DNA of 43,670 nucleotides from Streptomyces phaeochromogenes (GCF_001418655.1 NZ_LIQZ01000269.1:1-43670), one strand, 5' to 3'; positions 16,522-26,418 are shown, numbered from the stretch's first letter. Notes: generated by a model from the sequence alone, not told the origin. Program-made: numbers and translations.

Positions 16522-17142
16522 TCACACCTCCTTCGCCGGACGCGGCGTCGCAAGAGCGACCGCCGATGTGCCGATTACCGGAGCAACCACTGCCGGGATC
16601 CGGGGAGTTGAGGGCAGGCCACCGGCCTCATGGCCTCCTTCGGAGTCCCAGACCGCCTCCACGGCCCGGTCGGTCTCCGTCACTGTGCCGAGGTGCGCCG
16701 CCTCCGCCATCAGTTCGCTGGCGGTCGACGTACGTATCGGATCGCTCGCGGCGGCGAGCAGCCAGGCCGCCGCGACGGGATTCGTCTGCGGAGGGATCAC
16801 CAGCAGGTCCCAGCGGCCCACGCGGTAGGAGAGCAGCAGCATCTGGTGCGGGTCCTGCTGGGCCATGAACGAGCCGACCTTCACCACATGGCCCGCGACG
16901 GGCACTTTGCGTGGGACGGTCGGCCAGTGTGCGGGATTCACCGTGACCCTGGTGATCCGCCCCCACAGAGAATCGAGTACGGCGGTCAGTGCGGGAAGTT
17001 CCGCCCCGAGGTCGCGGGAGCGGGGCCACCAGGCGCCGTCCAGCAGAGCCGGTGCGGAACCGGCGGGAGCCAGCGACATACGCAGAGCTGGAGGAGAAGG
17101 CCGGTCTTCGAGTGTCGGCGCGTACGAAACGGTCGCAGTCAT
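16522..17142 (-). CDS. DUF5994 family protein
   Basis: 206 aa from ATG 17142, which has GGAGCAGGG upstream. Hallmarks are LDGAWWPRSRDLGAELPAL, SLWGRITRVTVNPAHWPTVP, VPVAGHVVKVG, QMLLLSYRVGRWDLLVIPPQ and a following PVAAAWLLAAA. It is paralogous to the protein at 15752-16240, with which it forms an operon around a small membrane protein. An upstream extension to 17271 is Cys/Arg-rich and has no start signal. The C-terminal third (TETDRAVEAVWDSEGGHEAG onward) is variable. Function is unknown. Confidence 0.87.
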   Translation of the reverse strand: MTATVSYAPTLEDRPSPPALRMSLAPAGSAPALLDGAWWPRSRDLGAELPALTAVLDSLWGRITRVTVNPAHWPTVPRKVPVAGHVVKVGSFMAQQDPHQMLLLSYRVGRWDLLVIPPQTNPVAAAWLLAAASDPIRTSTASELMAEAAHLGTVTETDRAVEAVWDSEGGHEAGGLPSTPRIPAVVAPVIGTSAVALATPRPAKEV

Positions 17143-17309
17143 GATGCGAACCCTGCTCCGGGCGGTCGGAACCGGCCCCGGGGTAGTCAATCGCCGAAAA
17201 CGACACGAGCATGGAGGCCGGTGCGCGAAGTACTCTCGGTAACCCCAGCCTACTCCTCCGACAAGCCTCACGGACTGCTGTGCCCGGGCGCAGCGGCGGA
17301 GGCGGGCGG

Positions 17310-17984
17310 CTACGCGTCGATGACGAGCCCCTTCGCCTCAAGGACGGCGGCGAGGTTGCTGACCTCGATGACGCTCTTCCCGGAGCGGTAGGCCGCGATG
17401 TAGGCGTCCTCGGCCTCGACCCGTTCCTGGGACTTGCGCACGACGTCCGCCAGGTCGTCGCGCCGTACCACCACCACGCCGTCGGCGTCGGCGCGCACGA
17501 CGTCGCCGGGATGGACGATCTCGCCGCCGATCAGCACCGGTTCGGCCATCGGCCCCACGGTCTCCTTGACGGTGCCCTTCATACAGACGCTGTACGAGAA
17601 GACCGGGAAGCCGAGTTCGCGGAGTTCCCGGGTGTCCCGGACGCCGGTGTCGGTGACCAGGCCGCCCAGGCCCTTGGCGACACACGCGTTGGCCAGTACG
17701 TCGCCGAAGGAGCCCGCCTCGGCGTACTCGCCGGCGGAGACCACGATGACGTCACCGGGCCGGGCGTGGGCGATGGCGACCTGCAACATGATGTTGTCGC
17801 GGGGAGCGCAGCGCACGGTGAACGCGGGGCCGCACAGCGACATCGCGGGGTCGACCGGCTTGATGGTCGAGTCGAGGGCACCCAGGCGGCCCTGCGCCTC
17901 GTGGATCGTGGCGGCGGAGTACTTGCTCAACTGCTCGACCAGGTCCGGGTCGGGCCGGTCGAACTTCGTGTTGACGCGGATCAT
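17310..17984 (-). CDS. RraA-type aldolase (4-hydroxy-4-methyl-2-oxoglutarate aldolase family)
   Basis: 224 aa. Family features are GDVLANACVAKGLGGLV from residue 94 and TDTGVRD at 111-117, where Arg116 and Asp117 match the substrate- and Mg-binding pair of the class II pyruvate aldolases. The family includes HMG/CHA aldolases, which release pyruvate from 4-hydroxy-2-oxo acids and can decarboxylate oxaloacetate, and RraA, an RNase E inhibitor. Metabolic context (aminotransferase 38 nt upstream, SDR, transporter, 5-oxoprolinase) favours the aldolase role. It is the last gene of the minus-strand catabolic run. Confidence 0.88.
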   Translation of the reverse strand: MIRVNTKFDRPDPDLVEQLSKYSAATIHEAQGRLGALDSTIKPVDPAMSLCGPAFTVRCAPRDNIMLQVAIAHARPGDVIVVSAGEYAEAGSFGDVLANACVAKGLGGLVTDTGVRDTRELRELGFPVFSYSVCMKGTVKETVGPMAEPVLIGGEIVHPGDVVRADADGVVVVRRDDLADVVRKSQERVEAEDAYIAAYRSGKSVIEVSNLAAVLEAKGLVIDA

Positions 17985-18022
17985 GACGCTCCTTCGGGTC
18001 TTCAGGAGGGGCGGGCAGGAAT

Positions 18023-19255
<1,233 letters not shown>

Positions 19256-19256
19256 G

Positions 19257-20000
19257 TCAGTCGGTCCGCCTCTCGAAGTTCAGGCCACCCGGCACCTGGA
19301 ACGTCGGCAGGATCTCGACATGGCCGATGTTCACGTGGCGCGGCGAGCCGACGGCGAACTCGATGGCGTCCGCGATGTCCTCCGGCTTGAGCGACTCGTA
19401 GCCGTCGTAGAACTGCTTCTGGGCCTCCTCCATGTCGCCGAGGAGCCGGCCGAAGATCTCCGTCTCCACCCGGCCGGGGCAGATCTCGGTCACGCGGATC
19501 CGGCGGCCGTAGCCGTCGACGCGCAGCTGCCGGGAGAGGGTGTGCACGGCCGCCTTGGTGGCGTGGTAGACGGTGTTCCCGCCGAAGTTGTAGACGCCGG
19601 CGATCGAGCTGATGTTGACGATGTGCCCGAGGTCGCGCTCGACCATCCCGGGCATGATCAGGCGGACGAGGTGCAGTACGGCCTGGAGGTTGACCGCGAT
19701 CTGCTCGTCCACGGCGAACTCGTCGGCGGAGAGGATGTTCCCGGTGCGGGAGACCCCGGCGTTGTTGACCAGGACGTCGACCTCGATGCCCCGCAGGGTC
19801 TCGGCGAGGGCGGCGGTGTCGGTGATGTCGACGGCGTGCGGGATGCAGCCCGTACGCCGGGCGAGGTCTTCGAGGCGTTCGGCGTTACGGGCGACGGCGT
19901 GGACTTCGAGCCCCTGCTTGGTCAGCCGCTCGACGACCACCGCTCCGATTCCGGTGGAGGCTCCTGTCACCAGGGCGGTGTTGTAGTCGGAAAAGGGCAT
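19257..20000 (-). CDS. SDR family NAD(P)-dependent oxidoreductase
   Basis: 247 aa classical short-chain dehydrogenase. Cofactor motif TGASTGIG 12-19, NNAG 79-82, catalytic Ser132, Tyr145 and Lys149 (YHATK). The C-terminal part (ICPGRVETEIFGR, LKPEDIADAIEFAVGSPRHV) matches the YdfG group, which oxidises 3-hydroxy acids and L-serine-type substrates. It may oxidise or reduce a hydroxyl on the pathway substrate. It is coupled to the aminotransferase gene downstream and lies 75 bp after the transporter gene. Confidence 0.92.
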   Translation of the reverse strand: MPFSDYNTALVTGASTGIGAVVVERLTKQGLEVHAVARNAERLEDLARRTGCIPHAVDITDTAALAETLRGIEVDVLVNNAGVSRTGNILSADEFAVDEQIAVNLQAVLHLVRLIMPGMVERDLGHIVNISSIAGVYNFGGNTVYHATKAAVHTLSRQLRVDGYGRRIRVTEICPGRVETEIFGRLLGDMEEAQKQFYDGYESLKPEDIADAIEFAVGSPRHVNIGHVEILPTFQVPGGLNFERRTD

Positions 20001-20074
20001 GTGGATGCACTCCTAGAGATCCTGGAGAGAGGTGGGGGGTGAAAGAGAGTGGGGGGTGAGGGCGTTCCGCCGGG

Positions 20075-21391
20075 CTACGCGTCGCGCAGCGGCAGGTGGG
20101 CCCTGTCCTTGACCCGGGACACGGCGATGAGCGTGCCGATCGAGGTGACGACCGCGTAGAAGGCGGGCATGTTGACGTTGCCCGTCTTGTCGATGAGGTA
20201 GGTCATCAGCAGGGGAGCGGTACCGCCGAAGAGGGCGGCCGAGACGTTGTAGCCGAGCCCGTAGGCGGAGTAGCGCACGCGGGTGGGGAAGAGCTCGACG
20301 AGCATGACGTGGATGACGCCGGTGTGGCCGGCGAAGATGACCGCCATGATGCAGGCGCCCAGGATGGCGAGCGGGACGCTGCCGGTGCCGATGAGCAGGT
20401 AACAGGGAATGCCGGCGATGGCCATGGCGACGGCGGCGCCCGCGAGGACCTTCTTGCGGCCGATGCGGTCGGAGAGGCTGCCCATGTACGGGATGGCGAT
20501 CGAGATGGCCACCAGGCTGGTCGCGGTGACGAGCAGACCCTGCACCTTGCTGAAGTCGAGCTCGGTGTTCATGAAGGTCGGCATGTAGCTGAACAGGACG
20601 TAGTAGCCGGAGCCGTTCATGAGCGGGATGAACAGGGCGAGCAGCATGGCCCGGCGGTGCTCGGGGGAGGAGAAGGCCTCCTTGAGCGGGTTCTTCGACA
20701 GGCCGCCGGTCTCCTTCAGGCGGGTGAAGTTGGGGGTGTCGCTGATCCGCTTGCGGATGTAGATGCCGGTGATGCCGAGCGGCACGGCGAGCAGGAACGG
20801 GATGCGCCAGCCCCACGACTCCATACGGTCCTGGCCGAGGCCGCTGGTCATGGCGGCGGCGATCAGGGTGCCGGTGAGCAGGGAGAGGAAGGAGGCGATC
20901 TGGGCGTAGCTCGTGTAGAGGCCGCGCTTGCCCTCGGGGGCGTGCTCGGCGAGGAAGCTCATCGCGCCGGAGGCCTCGCCGCCGACCGAGAAGCCCTGCG
21001 CGACACGCAGCAGGATCAGCAGCGCCGGGGCCGCGATGCCGATGCTCGCGTACGTCGGCAGGATGCCGATCGCCGCGGTCGCGACGCTGATCAGCATGAT
21101 GACGAAGACGAGCATCCGCTGGCGGCCTATGCGGTCGCCGAGGTGGCCGCAGATGATCCCGCCGAGCGGGCGGAAAAAGAACGAGACGGCGTAGCCGAGG
21201 AAGACGAACTGGACGGCGGTCGCGTTGTCCGCGTTCGGGAAGAACACGACGGCCAGGGTGCCCGCCATGAAGCCGAAGATCCCGTTGTCGTAGAGCTCGG
21301 CGAAGATACCCACGCACCCGGCGAGGGTGACTTTTCGCGCGGTTTTCGGATCGACGGTGTTCGGCACCGGCTGAGCGGCCACGGTACTCAT
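20075..21391 (-). CDS. MFS transporter, metabolite:H+ symporter type
   Basis: 438 aa with 12 hydrophobic segments. The MHS subfamily signatures include GCVGIFAELYDNGIFGFMAG near the start, FFRPLGGIICGHLGDRIGR between helices 2 and 3, and RVAQGFSVGGEASGAMSFLA. Relatives (ProP, ShiA, KgtP) import carboxylates, betaine or related compounds with protons. Set between pxpC and the catabolic enzymes, it is the probable uptake system for the pathway substrate. Confidence 0.93.
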   Translation of the reverse strand: MSTVAAQPVPNTVDPKTARKVTLAGCVGIFAELYDNGIFGFMAGTLAVVFFPNADNATAVQFVFLGYAVSFFFRPLGGIICGHLGDRIGRQRMLVFVIMLISVATAAIGILPTYASIGIAAPALLILLRVAQGFSVGGEASGAMSFLAEHAPEGKRGLYTSYAQIASFLSLLTGTLIAAAMTSGLGQDRMESWGWRIPFLLAVPLGITGIYIRKRISDTPNFTRLKETGGLSKNPLKEAFSSPEHRRAMLLALFIPLMNGSGYYVLFSYMPTFMNTELDFSKVQGLLVTATSLVAISIAIPYMGSLSDRIGRKKVLAGAAVAMAIAGIPCYLLIGTGSVPLAILGACIMAVIFAGHTGVIHVMLVELFPTRVRYSAYGLGYNVSAALFGGTAPLLMTYLIDKTGNVNMPAFYAVVTSIGTLIAVSRVKDRAHLPLRDA

Positions 21392-21415
21392 GACGTTCTC
21401 CTGTCTGCAGGCAGG

Positions 21416-22420
21416 TTACGGGGAGACGGGGACGGTGCGTGCGGGGCTCGAGGGGATGCGCAGGGCGTCGAAGACGGTGCGCACCCGGTTCTGGAGGGCG
21501 TGGACGGCGTTTCGCTGGGAGCGGTGGGCGGCCACCGCCTCGGCGACGGTCCGGCGCCGGAAACGGACGGTCTGGCCCGGTCCGACCTGGCCGAGCGAGG
21601 ACAGGCCGGTCGCGGTCACGACGGCCAGTACCGGATAGCCGGCGGTGACGCCGCGGCCACGGTGCAGGACGAGCAGCTCGTCGCCCGCGGGGACCTCGAC
21701 GGCGCCGACGGGGACGCCGCGCGAGAGCACCTCGCCGGTTGCCACGCGCCGGGGCACGTCACCGGCCATCCGCAGTCCGATGTGGTTGCTCTGCGGGCTC
21801 ACGGTGAACTCCGACCGGAACAGCCGGTCCGCCGTGTCACCGAACTCGGCGAGGTCGGGGCCGTCGGTCACGTCGATCGTCCAGGGCGTCGGCAGGCGCG
21901 GCACCGGTGCCCGCAGCCGGAACAGCGGGATGCGGTACTCCGGGTGGTCCACGGGCGGGCAGTGCCGCTGAAGACCGAGCTCGTCCCCGTCCCGCAGCGA
22001 GCGGCCGAAGCCGAGGATCGTGTCGGGGGCGCAACTGCCTTGTAGGTAAGGGGTGTCGAACGAACCCAGCACGGCCAGGTAGACCCGGATGCCGCTCCGG
22101 ATCCCGCTGATGCGGATCGTCTCGCCGGACCGCACGGAGAGGGGCTCCCACCGCGGTCGTACGACACCGTCGACGGTCAGGTCCGCGGGCGCGCCGGTCA
22201 CCGCGACGAGTACGTCGGTCGACGGAGTGCAGCTGAAGTCAAGGGCGGTGATCTCCAGCAGCGGCGCGCCCTCGTCGTTGCCGCAGAGCACGTTGGCGAC
22301 GCGGGCGGAGTGCTGGTCGAGCGCGCCGTTCACCGGCAGGCCGTAGCGGGAGCGCCCGAACCGGCCCAGATCCTGCACGGTCGCCATACCGGCCCGGAGG
22401 ATGTTCAGGGTGTCAGCCAT
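21416..22420 (-). CDS. pxpC: 5-oxoprolinase subunit PxpC (biotin-dependent carboxyltransferase-like, KipA-type)
   Basis: 334 aa. Typical KipA/PxpC features: LRAGMATVQDLGRFGRSRYG at the start, PVNGALDQHSARVAN, GNDEGAPLLEIT, SNHIGLRM and EVLSRGVPVGAVEVP. PxpA, PxpB and PxpC together hydrolyse 5-oxo-L-proline to glutamate with ATP. Its first codons overlap the end of pxpB by 8 bp. All three subunits are intact here, so the complex should be functional, although its substrate could be a 5-oxoproline derivative. Confidence 0.92.
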   Translation of the reverse strand: MADTLNILRAGMATVQDLGRFGRSRYGLPVNGALDQHSARVANVLCGNDEGAPLLEITALDFSCTPSTDVLVAVTGAPADLTVDGVVRPRWEPLSVRSGETIRISGIRSGIRVYLAVLGSFDTPYLQGSCAPDTILGFGRSLRDGDELGLQRHCPPVDHPEYRIPLFRLRAPVPRLPTPWTIDVTDGPDLAEFGDTADRLFRSEFTVSPQSNHIGLRMAGDVPRRVATGEVLSRGVPVGAVEVPAGDELLVLHRGRGVTAGYPVLAVVTATGLSSLGQVGPGQTVRFRRRTVAEAVAAHRSQRNAVHALQNRVRTVFDALRIPSSPARTVPVSP

Positions 22421-23168
22421 GCGACACCGCCAGGGAGCGGCCCGCGTGGTCGTCCCACTGCTCGGGTGTGATGGGTACGAAGCGGAAGGTGTCGCCGGGC
22501 CGGTACGCGGTCAGCGGGTCGGCGTCGAGGTCCTCCAGGACGCGCAGGGGCGTGCGGCCGAGCAGCGGCCAGCCGCCGGGCGACGGCATCGGGCAGATCA
22601 CGGCCTGCCGCCCGGCCACCGCGACCGAGCCGGGCAGCACCCGGATGCGGGGCGAGGACAGCCGCGGTACGGGCCGGGGGAACGCCGGGCCGTCCATCAT
22701 CGGGGCGCCGGCCGGTGCGCCGAGACAGCGGACGGTGAGGTCCGCGGCGGAGTGCAGCTCCACGACCTCCCGCTCGCTCAGCCCCAACTGGTCGGCGACG
22801 ACGGGAAGATCGGGGCCGAACTCGCCGCCGTAGACCACCGGGACGACGAAACGCCGGGCCGCGGGCGGCGTCACCGGACCCTCGCCGAGCCGGTCCGCCT
22901 CGTGCCGCAGCACACGCCGTACCGTGTCGTGATCGGTGTCGGCGCAGTCGAACTCGACGAGCAGCGAGTCGTAGGTGGGCACGATGCCGTGCACCCCGGC
23001 CAGCCGCACCGCGTCGAAGGCGTCGGCGAGGGCGTGCACGGTCCGCCAGGCACGCTCGGCGTCCATGCCGACGGCCTTGGCCACGACGCCCGAATCACCG
23101 CAGTCCACGATCACGACGCTGCCGCGCGCGGTGTCGGCGCCGTCCACGACGCCCGTGCCGCTGTCCAT
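22413..23168 (-). CDS. pxpB: 5-oxoprolinase subunit PxpB (KipI-type allophanate hydrolase subunit 1)
   Basis: 251 aa. It contains GIVPTYDSLLVEFD, VVPVVYGGEFGPDLPVVADQ, HSAADLTVRCLGAPAGAPMM and MPSPGGWPLLGRTPLRVLED, all of the KipI/AHS1 family. The ATG at 23168 lies 1 nt after the pxpA stop, replacing a longer frame to 23318 that only shadows pxpA. The extra N-terminal segment (DGADTARGSVVIVDCGDSGV) is normal for actinobacterial members. It works with PxpA and PxpC. Confidence 0.92.
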   Translation of the reverse strand: MDSGTGVVDGADTARGSVVIVDCGDSGVVAKAVGMDAERAWRTVHALADAFDAVRLAGVHGIVPTYDSLLVEFDCADTDHDTVRRVLRHEADRLGEGPVTPPAARRFVVPVVYGGEFGPDLPVVADQLGLSEREVVELHSAADLTVRCLGAPAGAPMMDGPAFPRPVPRLSSPRIRVLPGSVAVAGRQAVICPMPSPGGWPLLGRTPLRVLEDLDADPLTAYRPGDTFRFVPITPEQWDDHAGRSLAVSHG

Positions 23169-23169
23169 G

Positions 23170-23952
23170 TCAGGCGGCCTTTCCGTCGAGTACGTCGGCC
23201 AGGGCCGTGATCTCGACGTCGGCGGCGAGCAGGTCCTGGCGCACGCGGTGGGCCAGGGAGATCGCGCCCGGGGTGTCTCCGTGCAGCAGCACGGTGTCGC
23301 AGTCGACGGGGATGTCACGCCCGTCGACGCTGCGTATGACGCCCTCGGTCACCATGCGGATCGTCCGCTCGGCGATCTCCTTCTCCTCGTGGATGACCGC
23401 GCCGGGCTCGCTCCGCGGCACCAGCGTGCCGTCGTCGCGATAGGCCCGGTCGGCGATCCCGACGATGCCCACCCGCAGACCGCGGGCGCGTGCGGCGTCG
23501 GCGAGCTCGCCGTCCTGGGCCAGCACGATCAGCGACGGGTCGAGGGAGGCGACCGCGTCCGCGACGGCCGCCGCGTAGTCGGGCCGGGTCGCGACCAGGT
23601 TGCCCAGCCGGCCGTGCGGCGCCACATGCCGAAGCCCGGTGCCGTTCGACACGGCGAACGCCTGGAGCGCCCCGACCTGGTAGAGCACGTCGGTGCGGAC
23701 CTCGTCCGGTGTCACGTCCATCGCACGGCGGCCGAACCCGACGAGATCGGGAAAGCTGGGGTGGGCGCCCACGGCCACGCCGCGCCGCACGCAGTGGCGG
23801 ACGGTGGAGTCCATGATCCGTGGATCGCCCGCGTGGAATCCGCAGGCGATGTTGGCCGATGTCAGCACATCGAGGAGGGCCTCGTCGTCGCCCATCGTGT
23901 AGGCGCCGAACCCCTCGCCGAGGTCGGCCACGAGATCAACCCTGTGCGTCAT
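23170..23952 (-). CDS. pxpA: 5-oxoprolinase subunit PxpA (LamB/YcsF family)
   Basis: 260 aa. It begins MTHRVDLVADLGEGFG with the acidic family motif, then ANIACGFHAGDPRIM, AVGAHPSFPDLVGFGRR, HVAPHGRLGNLV and CDTVLLHGDTPGAISLA. This is the catalytic TIM-barrel-like subunit of 5-oxoprolinase. GGAGG sits before ATG 23952; the reading frame stays open far upstream without coding character. It is the first gene of the minus-strand run and faces the divergent LysR gene. Confidence 0.93.
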   Translation of the reverse strand: MTHRVDLVADLGEGFGAYTMGDDEALLDVLTSANIACGFHAGDPRIMDSTVRHCVRRGVAVGAHPSFPDLVGFGRRAMDVTPDEVRTDVLYQVGALQAFAVSNGTGLRHVAPHGRLGNLVATRPDYAAAVADAVASLDPSLIVLAQDGELADAARARGLRVGIVGIADRAYRDDGTLVPRSEPGAVIHEEKEIAERTIRMVTEGVIRSVDGRDIPVDCDTVLLHGDTPGAISLAHRVRQDLLAADVEITALADVLDGKAA

Positions 23953-24262
23953 GACATCCTCCGGACAGAAGAAGAAAACGGCGGCGCCGCATTGCCGATC
24001 CGGCGCTCTCCGGGCAGCGTCTGTACGCTGCCTGAAAAGAGGGATTAACGGGGCCGTTACATTTCCTGCGAGATATGCGAGCCGTTCGCTCGAGCGACCT
24101 GGAAATCGCGTTTCGGTGAACGTAGTCCGAACGAGAGGAGGCGGCAAATACCCGTTGTGCGTGACGTAATCACCGTTGGGTATGACGTCGAGCACACGCG
24201 CCAAGGGTCGTCCGGCGGCCCCGCGCCTACCATGAGGCTCCGCCCCCGCTGGAAGGCCGCAC
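23953..24262. promoter_or_regulatory. Divergent promoter region pxpA / LysR with palindromes
   Basis: The 310-bp gap is clearly richer in A+T than the flanking genes. It holds two perfect palindromes: TAACGG-GG-CCGTTA at 24046-24059 and TCGCTCGAGCGA at 24086-24097. Both are plausible LysR-regulator sites controlling the operon and the regulator itself. No gene is supported. Confidence 0.5.
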
Positions 24263-25231
24263 ATGGACACCAGGCGTCTCTACTCGTTCGTAAAGATCGT
24301 GGATGCCGGGAGCATCACGCGCGCGGCGGACATCCTGCACATCGCGCAGCCCGCACTCAGCCAGCAGCTGTCGGCGCTGGAGGCCCAGTTCAAGCAGCAG
24401 CTGTTGATCCGCAGCAAACGAGGGGTTGCCCCGACGGAAGCGGGCCGCGCGCTGTACCGGCACGCGCAGCTCATCCTGCGCCAGATCGACCTCGCCCACG
24501 CGGCGGTCGACATCTCCGGACGGGCGCCCGCGGGCAGCGTCTCGGTGGGCCTCGCCCCCTACAGCATGGGCGCGGCCCTCGCGCTGCCCCTGCTCAGGAG
24601 CGTGCGCGAGCGCTACCCCGACATCCTGCTGCACATCAACGAGAACTTCGGCGGGGTGATCAGCGAGGCGATCATGACCGGCCGGATGGACATGGCGTTC
24701 ATCTACGGGGCCGGGCCGCTGCGGGGCGTGCAGTTCGAGCCGCTGCGCACCGAGGACCTGTTCCTGATCGCCGCGCCGGGCGGGGCGGTGCCCTCCGGAG
24801 ACGGCGACGTCTCCCTCGAAGAGCTGGCCGGCGTCCCGCTGCTGCTTCCCAGCCGCATCCACACCATCAGACAGGTCGTCGACGCCGCGTTCCAGCACGC
24901 CTCCCTCGAACCGAGGGTGGTCGGCGAGATCGAGTCGGTCCTGACCCTGATCAGCGCGGTGGGCGCGGACGTCGGGGCGACGGTCCTGCCCTGGTCCGCG
25001 GCGCGCGCCACCCTCGACGTACAGAATCTGGTGGTACGCCGGATCGTCAATCCGGCGATCACGGTGAAACTGTCGCTGTGCACCTCCGACCATCAGCCGC
25101 TCTCGGAACCCGCGCACGCCGTGCACGACCTCTTCCATGAATTGATCACGGAATTCGGTGAGGATGTCGCCTTCGGAGACGCGGAGATGGAGTCTTCGGC
25201 GTCGTCGGATTCTTCGGGGGTGTCGAAGTAA
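24263..25231 (+). CDS. LysR-family transcriptional regulator, Nac-like
   Basis: 322 aa. The N-terminal winged helix (residues 1-65) contains VKIVDAGSITRAADILHIAQ, PALSQQLSALE and LLIRSKRGVAPTEAG, strikingly close to the nitrogen assimilation control regulator Nac. An inducer-binding domain follows (VSVGLAPYSMGAALALPLLR onward). Being divergent from the pxpABC run, it most likely controls that operon and responds to nitrogen status or a pathway intermediate. The Ser/Asp-rich C-terminal tail (ESSASSDSSG) is unusual. Confidence 0.92.
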   Translation: MDTRRLYSFVKIVDAGSITRAADILHIAQPALSQQLSALEAQFKQQLLIRSKRGVAPTEAGRALYRHAQLILRQIDLAHAAVDISGRAPAGSVSVGLAPYSMGAALALPLLRSVRERYPDILLHINENFGGVISEAIMTGRMDMAFIYGAGPLRGVQFEPLRTEDLFLIAAPGGAVPSGDGDVSLEELAGVPLLLPSRIHTIRQVVDAAFQHASLEPRVVGEIESVLTLISAVGADVGATVLPWSAARATLDVQNLVVRRIVNPAITVKLSLCTSDHQPLSEPAHAVHDLFHELITEFGEDVAFGDAEMESSASSDSSGVSK

Positions 25232-25270
25232 TGCATCCCGATTTTCTATGACGTCACGCAAATTGGCTAT

Positions 25271-25299
25271 TTGTTGCTCTGGTATGTGCTGACTAGCGT
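25271..25299 (+). promoter_or_regulatory. Candidate promoter of the 2-hydroxyacid dehydrogenase gene
   Basis: TTGTTG (25271-25276) and TAGCGT (25294-25299), separated by 17 nt, resemble a housekeeping Streptomyces promoter. The surrounding gap 25232-25371 is A+T-rich for this genome. Just downstream an 8-bp inverted repeat TTCACGAA/TTCGTGAA (25301-25308, 25338-25345) could bind a regulator. Confidence 0.45.
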
Positions 25300-25371
25300 C
25301 TTCACGAATCGAATCGAGTCAAATCGATGTCACTGATTTCGTGAAACGCGGATCAAGTACGGGAGAAACAG

Positions 25372-26391
25372 ATGAAGCAGCGTGTGCTCACCACCCGGGC
25401 CGCCCTCCCCGGCGGGGGAATCGCCCGCCTGGCGTCCCACGCGGAGGTCGTGGCGTGGCCGGGGACGAGCAAGCCCGAGCCAAGGGATCTGGCGGAACTG
25501 GCGAAGGGCGCGAGCGCCGTCCTGGCCCTGGGCAACGACCGGGTGGACGCCGCCCTGCTGGACGCGGCCGGACCCACGTTGCATGTCGTCGCGCTGGCGA
25601 GCATGGGCTACGACGCGGTCGACCGGGAGGCGGCGGCCGAACGCGGCGTCGTGGTCACCCACACCCCCGGAGTTCTCGCCGAGACCACCGCCGACCTCAC
25701 GTTCGCGCTCATCCTCATGGCCCGCAGGCGCCTCGGCGCCGCCCGCGACTCGCTCGTCGCCGGCCAGTGGGGTCTGTTCCGGATGGACGACTACCTGGGC
25801 CTGGACGTGCACGGCGCCACGCTCGGCCTGATCGGCTACGGCCAGATCGGACGAGCCGTGGCGCGCCGCTCCCAGGGCTTCGGGATGCGGGTCATCCACC
25901 ACGACCCTTACGCGCCCGACGACGCCCTCTCCACATCGGTGGACCTGCCCACGCTGCTCGCCGAGGCCGACGTGGTCTCGCTGCACGTCCCGCTCACCCC
26001 GCAGACGCGGCACCTCATCGGCGCCGCCGAACTGGCCGCCATGAAGCCCACCGCCACCCTCGTCAGCACCTCGCGCGGTGGTGTCGTGGACGAGGACGCC
26101 CTGCTGCGGGCCCTGCGCGACGGCGTCATCCACTCGGCGGGTCTGGACGTCTTCGAGCGCGAACCCATGGGCCAGGAACTCTCCCCGCTGGTCGCCGAGC
26201 CCCACGCGGTCACGCTTCCGCACATCGGCTCCGCGACCGAGGCCACGCGGGCCGCGATGGTGGACCTCGCCGTGGACAACATCCAGGACGTACTCGCCGG
26301 AGGCCCGGCACGCACACCGATCCCGGGCGGCGCGGCCACCCCGGGACACGACAGGGCCCCGCGCCCGGTGGGCGGGCGCGGGGCCAGGTGA
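25372..26391 (+). CDS. D-2-hydroxyacid dehydrogenase (glyoxylate/hydroxypyruvate reductase type)
   Basis: 339 aa. NAD(P)-binding GYGQIG at 155-160, catalytic Arg235 (STSRGGVVDE), Glu264 (DVFEREP) and His284 (LPHIGSAT). It should reduce glyoxylate, hydroxypyruvate or another 2-oxo acid to the D-hydroxy acid. GGGAGAAACAG precedes the ATG. The last about 15 residues (DRAPRPVGGRGAR) are encoded by a 12-bp terminator-type hairpin, so the original stop may have been upstream. It may dispose of glyoxylate released by the RraA-type aldolase (inference). Confidence 0.9.
   Translation: MKQRVLTTRAALPGGGIARLASHAEVVAWPGTSKPEPRDLAELAKGASAVLALGNDRVDAALLDAAGPTLHVVALASMGYDAVDREAAAERGVVVTHTPGVLAETTADLTFALILMARRRLGAARDSLVAGQWGLFRMDDYLGLDVHGATLGLIGYGQIGRAVARRSQGFGMRVIHHDPYAPDDALSTSVDLPTLLAEADVVSLHVPLTPQTRHLIGAAELAAMKPTATLVSTSRGGVVDEDALLRALRDGVIHSAGLDVFEREPMGQELSPLVAEPHAVTLPHIGSATEATRAAMVDLAVDNIQDVLAGGPARTPIPGGAATPGHDRAPRPVGGRGAR
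26355..26385. terminator. Strong GC hairpin inside the 3' end of the dehydrogenase gene
   Basis: A perfect 12-bp stem (26355-26366 and 26374-26385) with a 7-nt loop lies wholly within the last codons of the dehydrogenase, ending 6 bp before its stop. It has the look of an intrinsic terminator without T-tract. Confidence 0.7.
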
Positions 26392-26396
26392 CGCGG

Positions 26397-26418
26397 GCGG
26401 GCCGCAGCCGCGGCCCGC
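26397..26418. terminator. Second GC hairpin
   Basis: A perfect 9-bp stem (26397-26405 and 26410-26418) with a 4-nt loop lies directly after the dehydrogenase gene. With the preceding hairpin it makes a double terminator between the plus-strand dehydrogenase and the minus-strand isomerase remnant. Confidence 0.55.

Noticed and set aside
20096..22045. Long plus-strand open frame opposite the MFS and pxpC genes
   Set aside because: It has no family similarity and a composition typical of antisense frames; the minus-strand genes are well supported.
23953..24270. N-terminal extension of pxpA
   Set aside because: The extension crosses the divergent promoter region, and a good GGAGG precedes the ATG at 23952 that gives the usual PxpA N-terminus.
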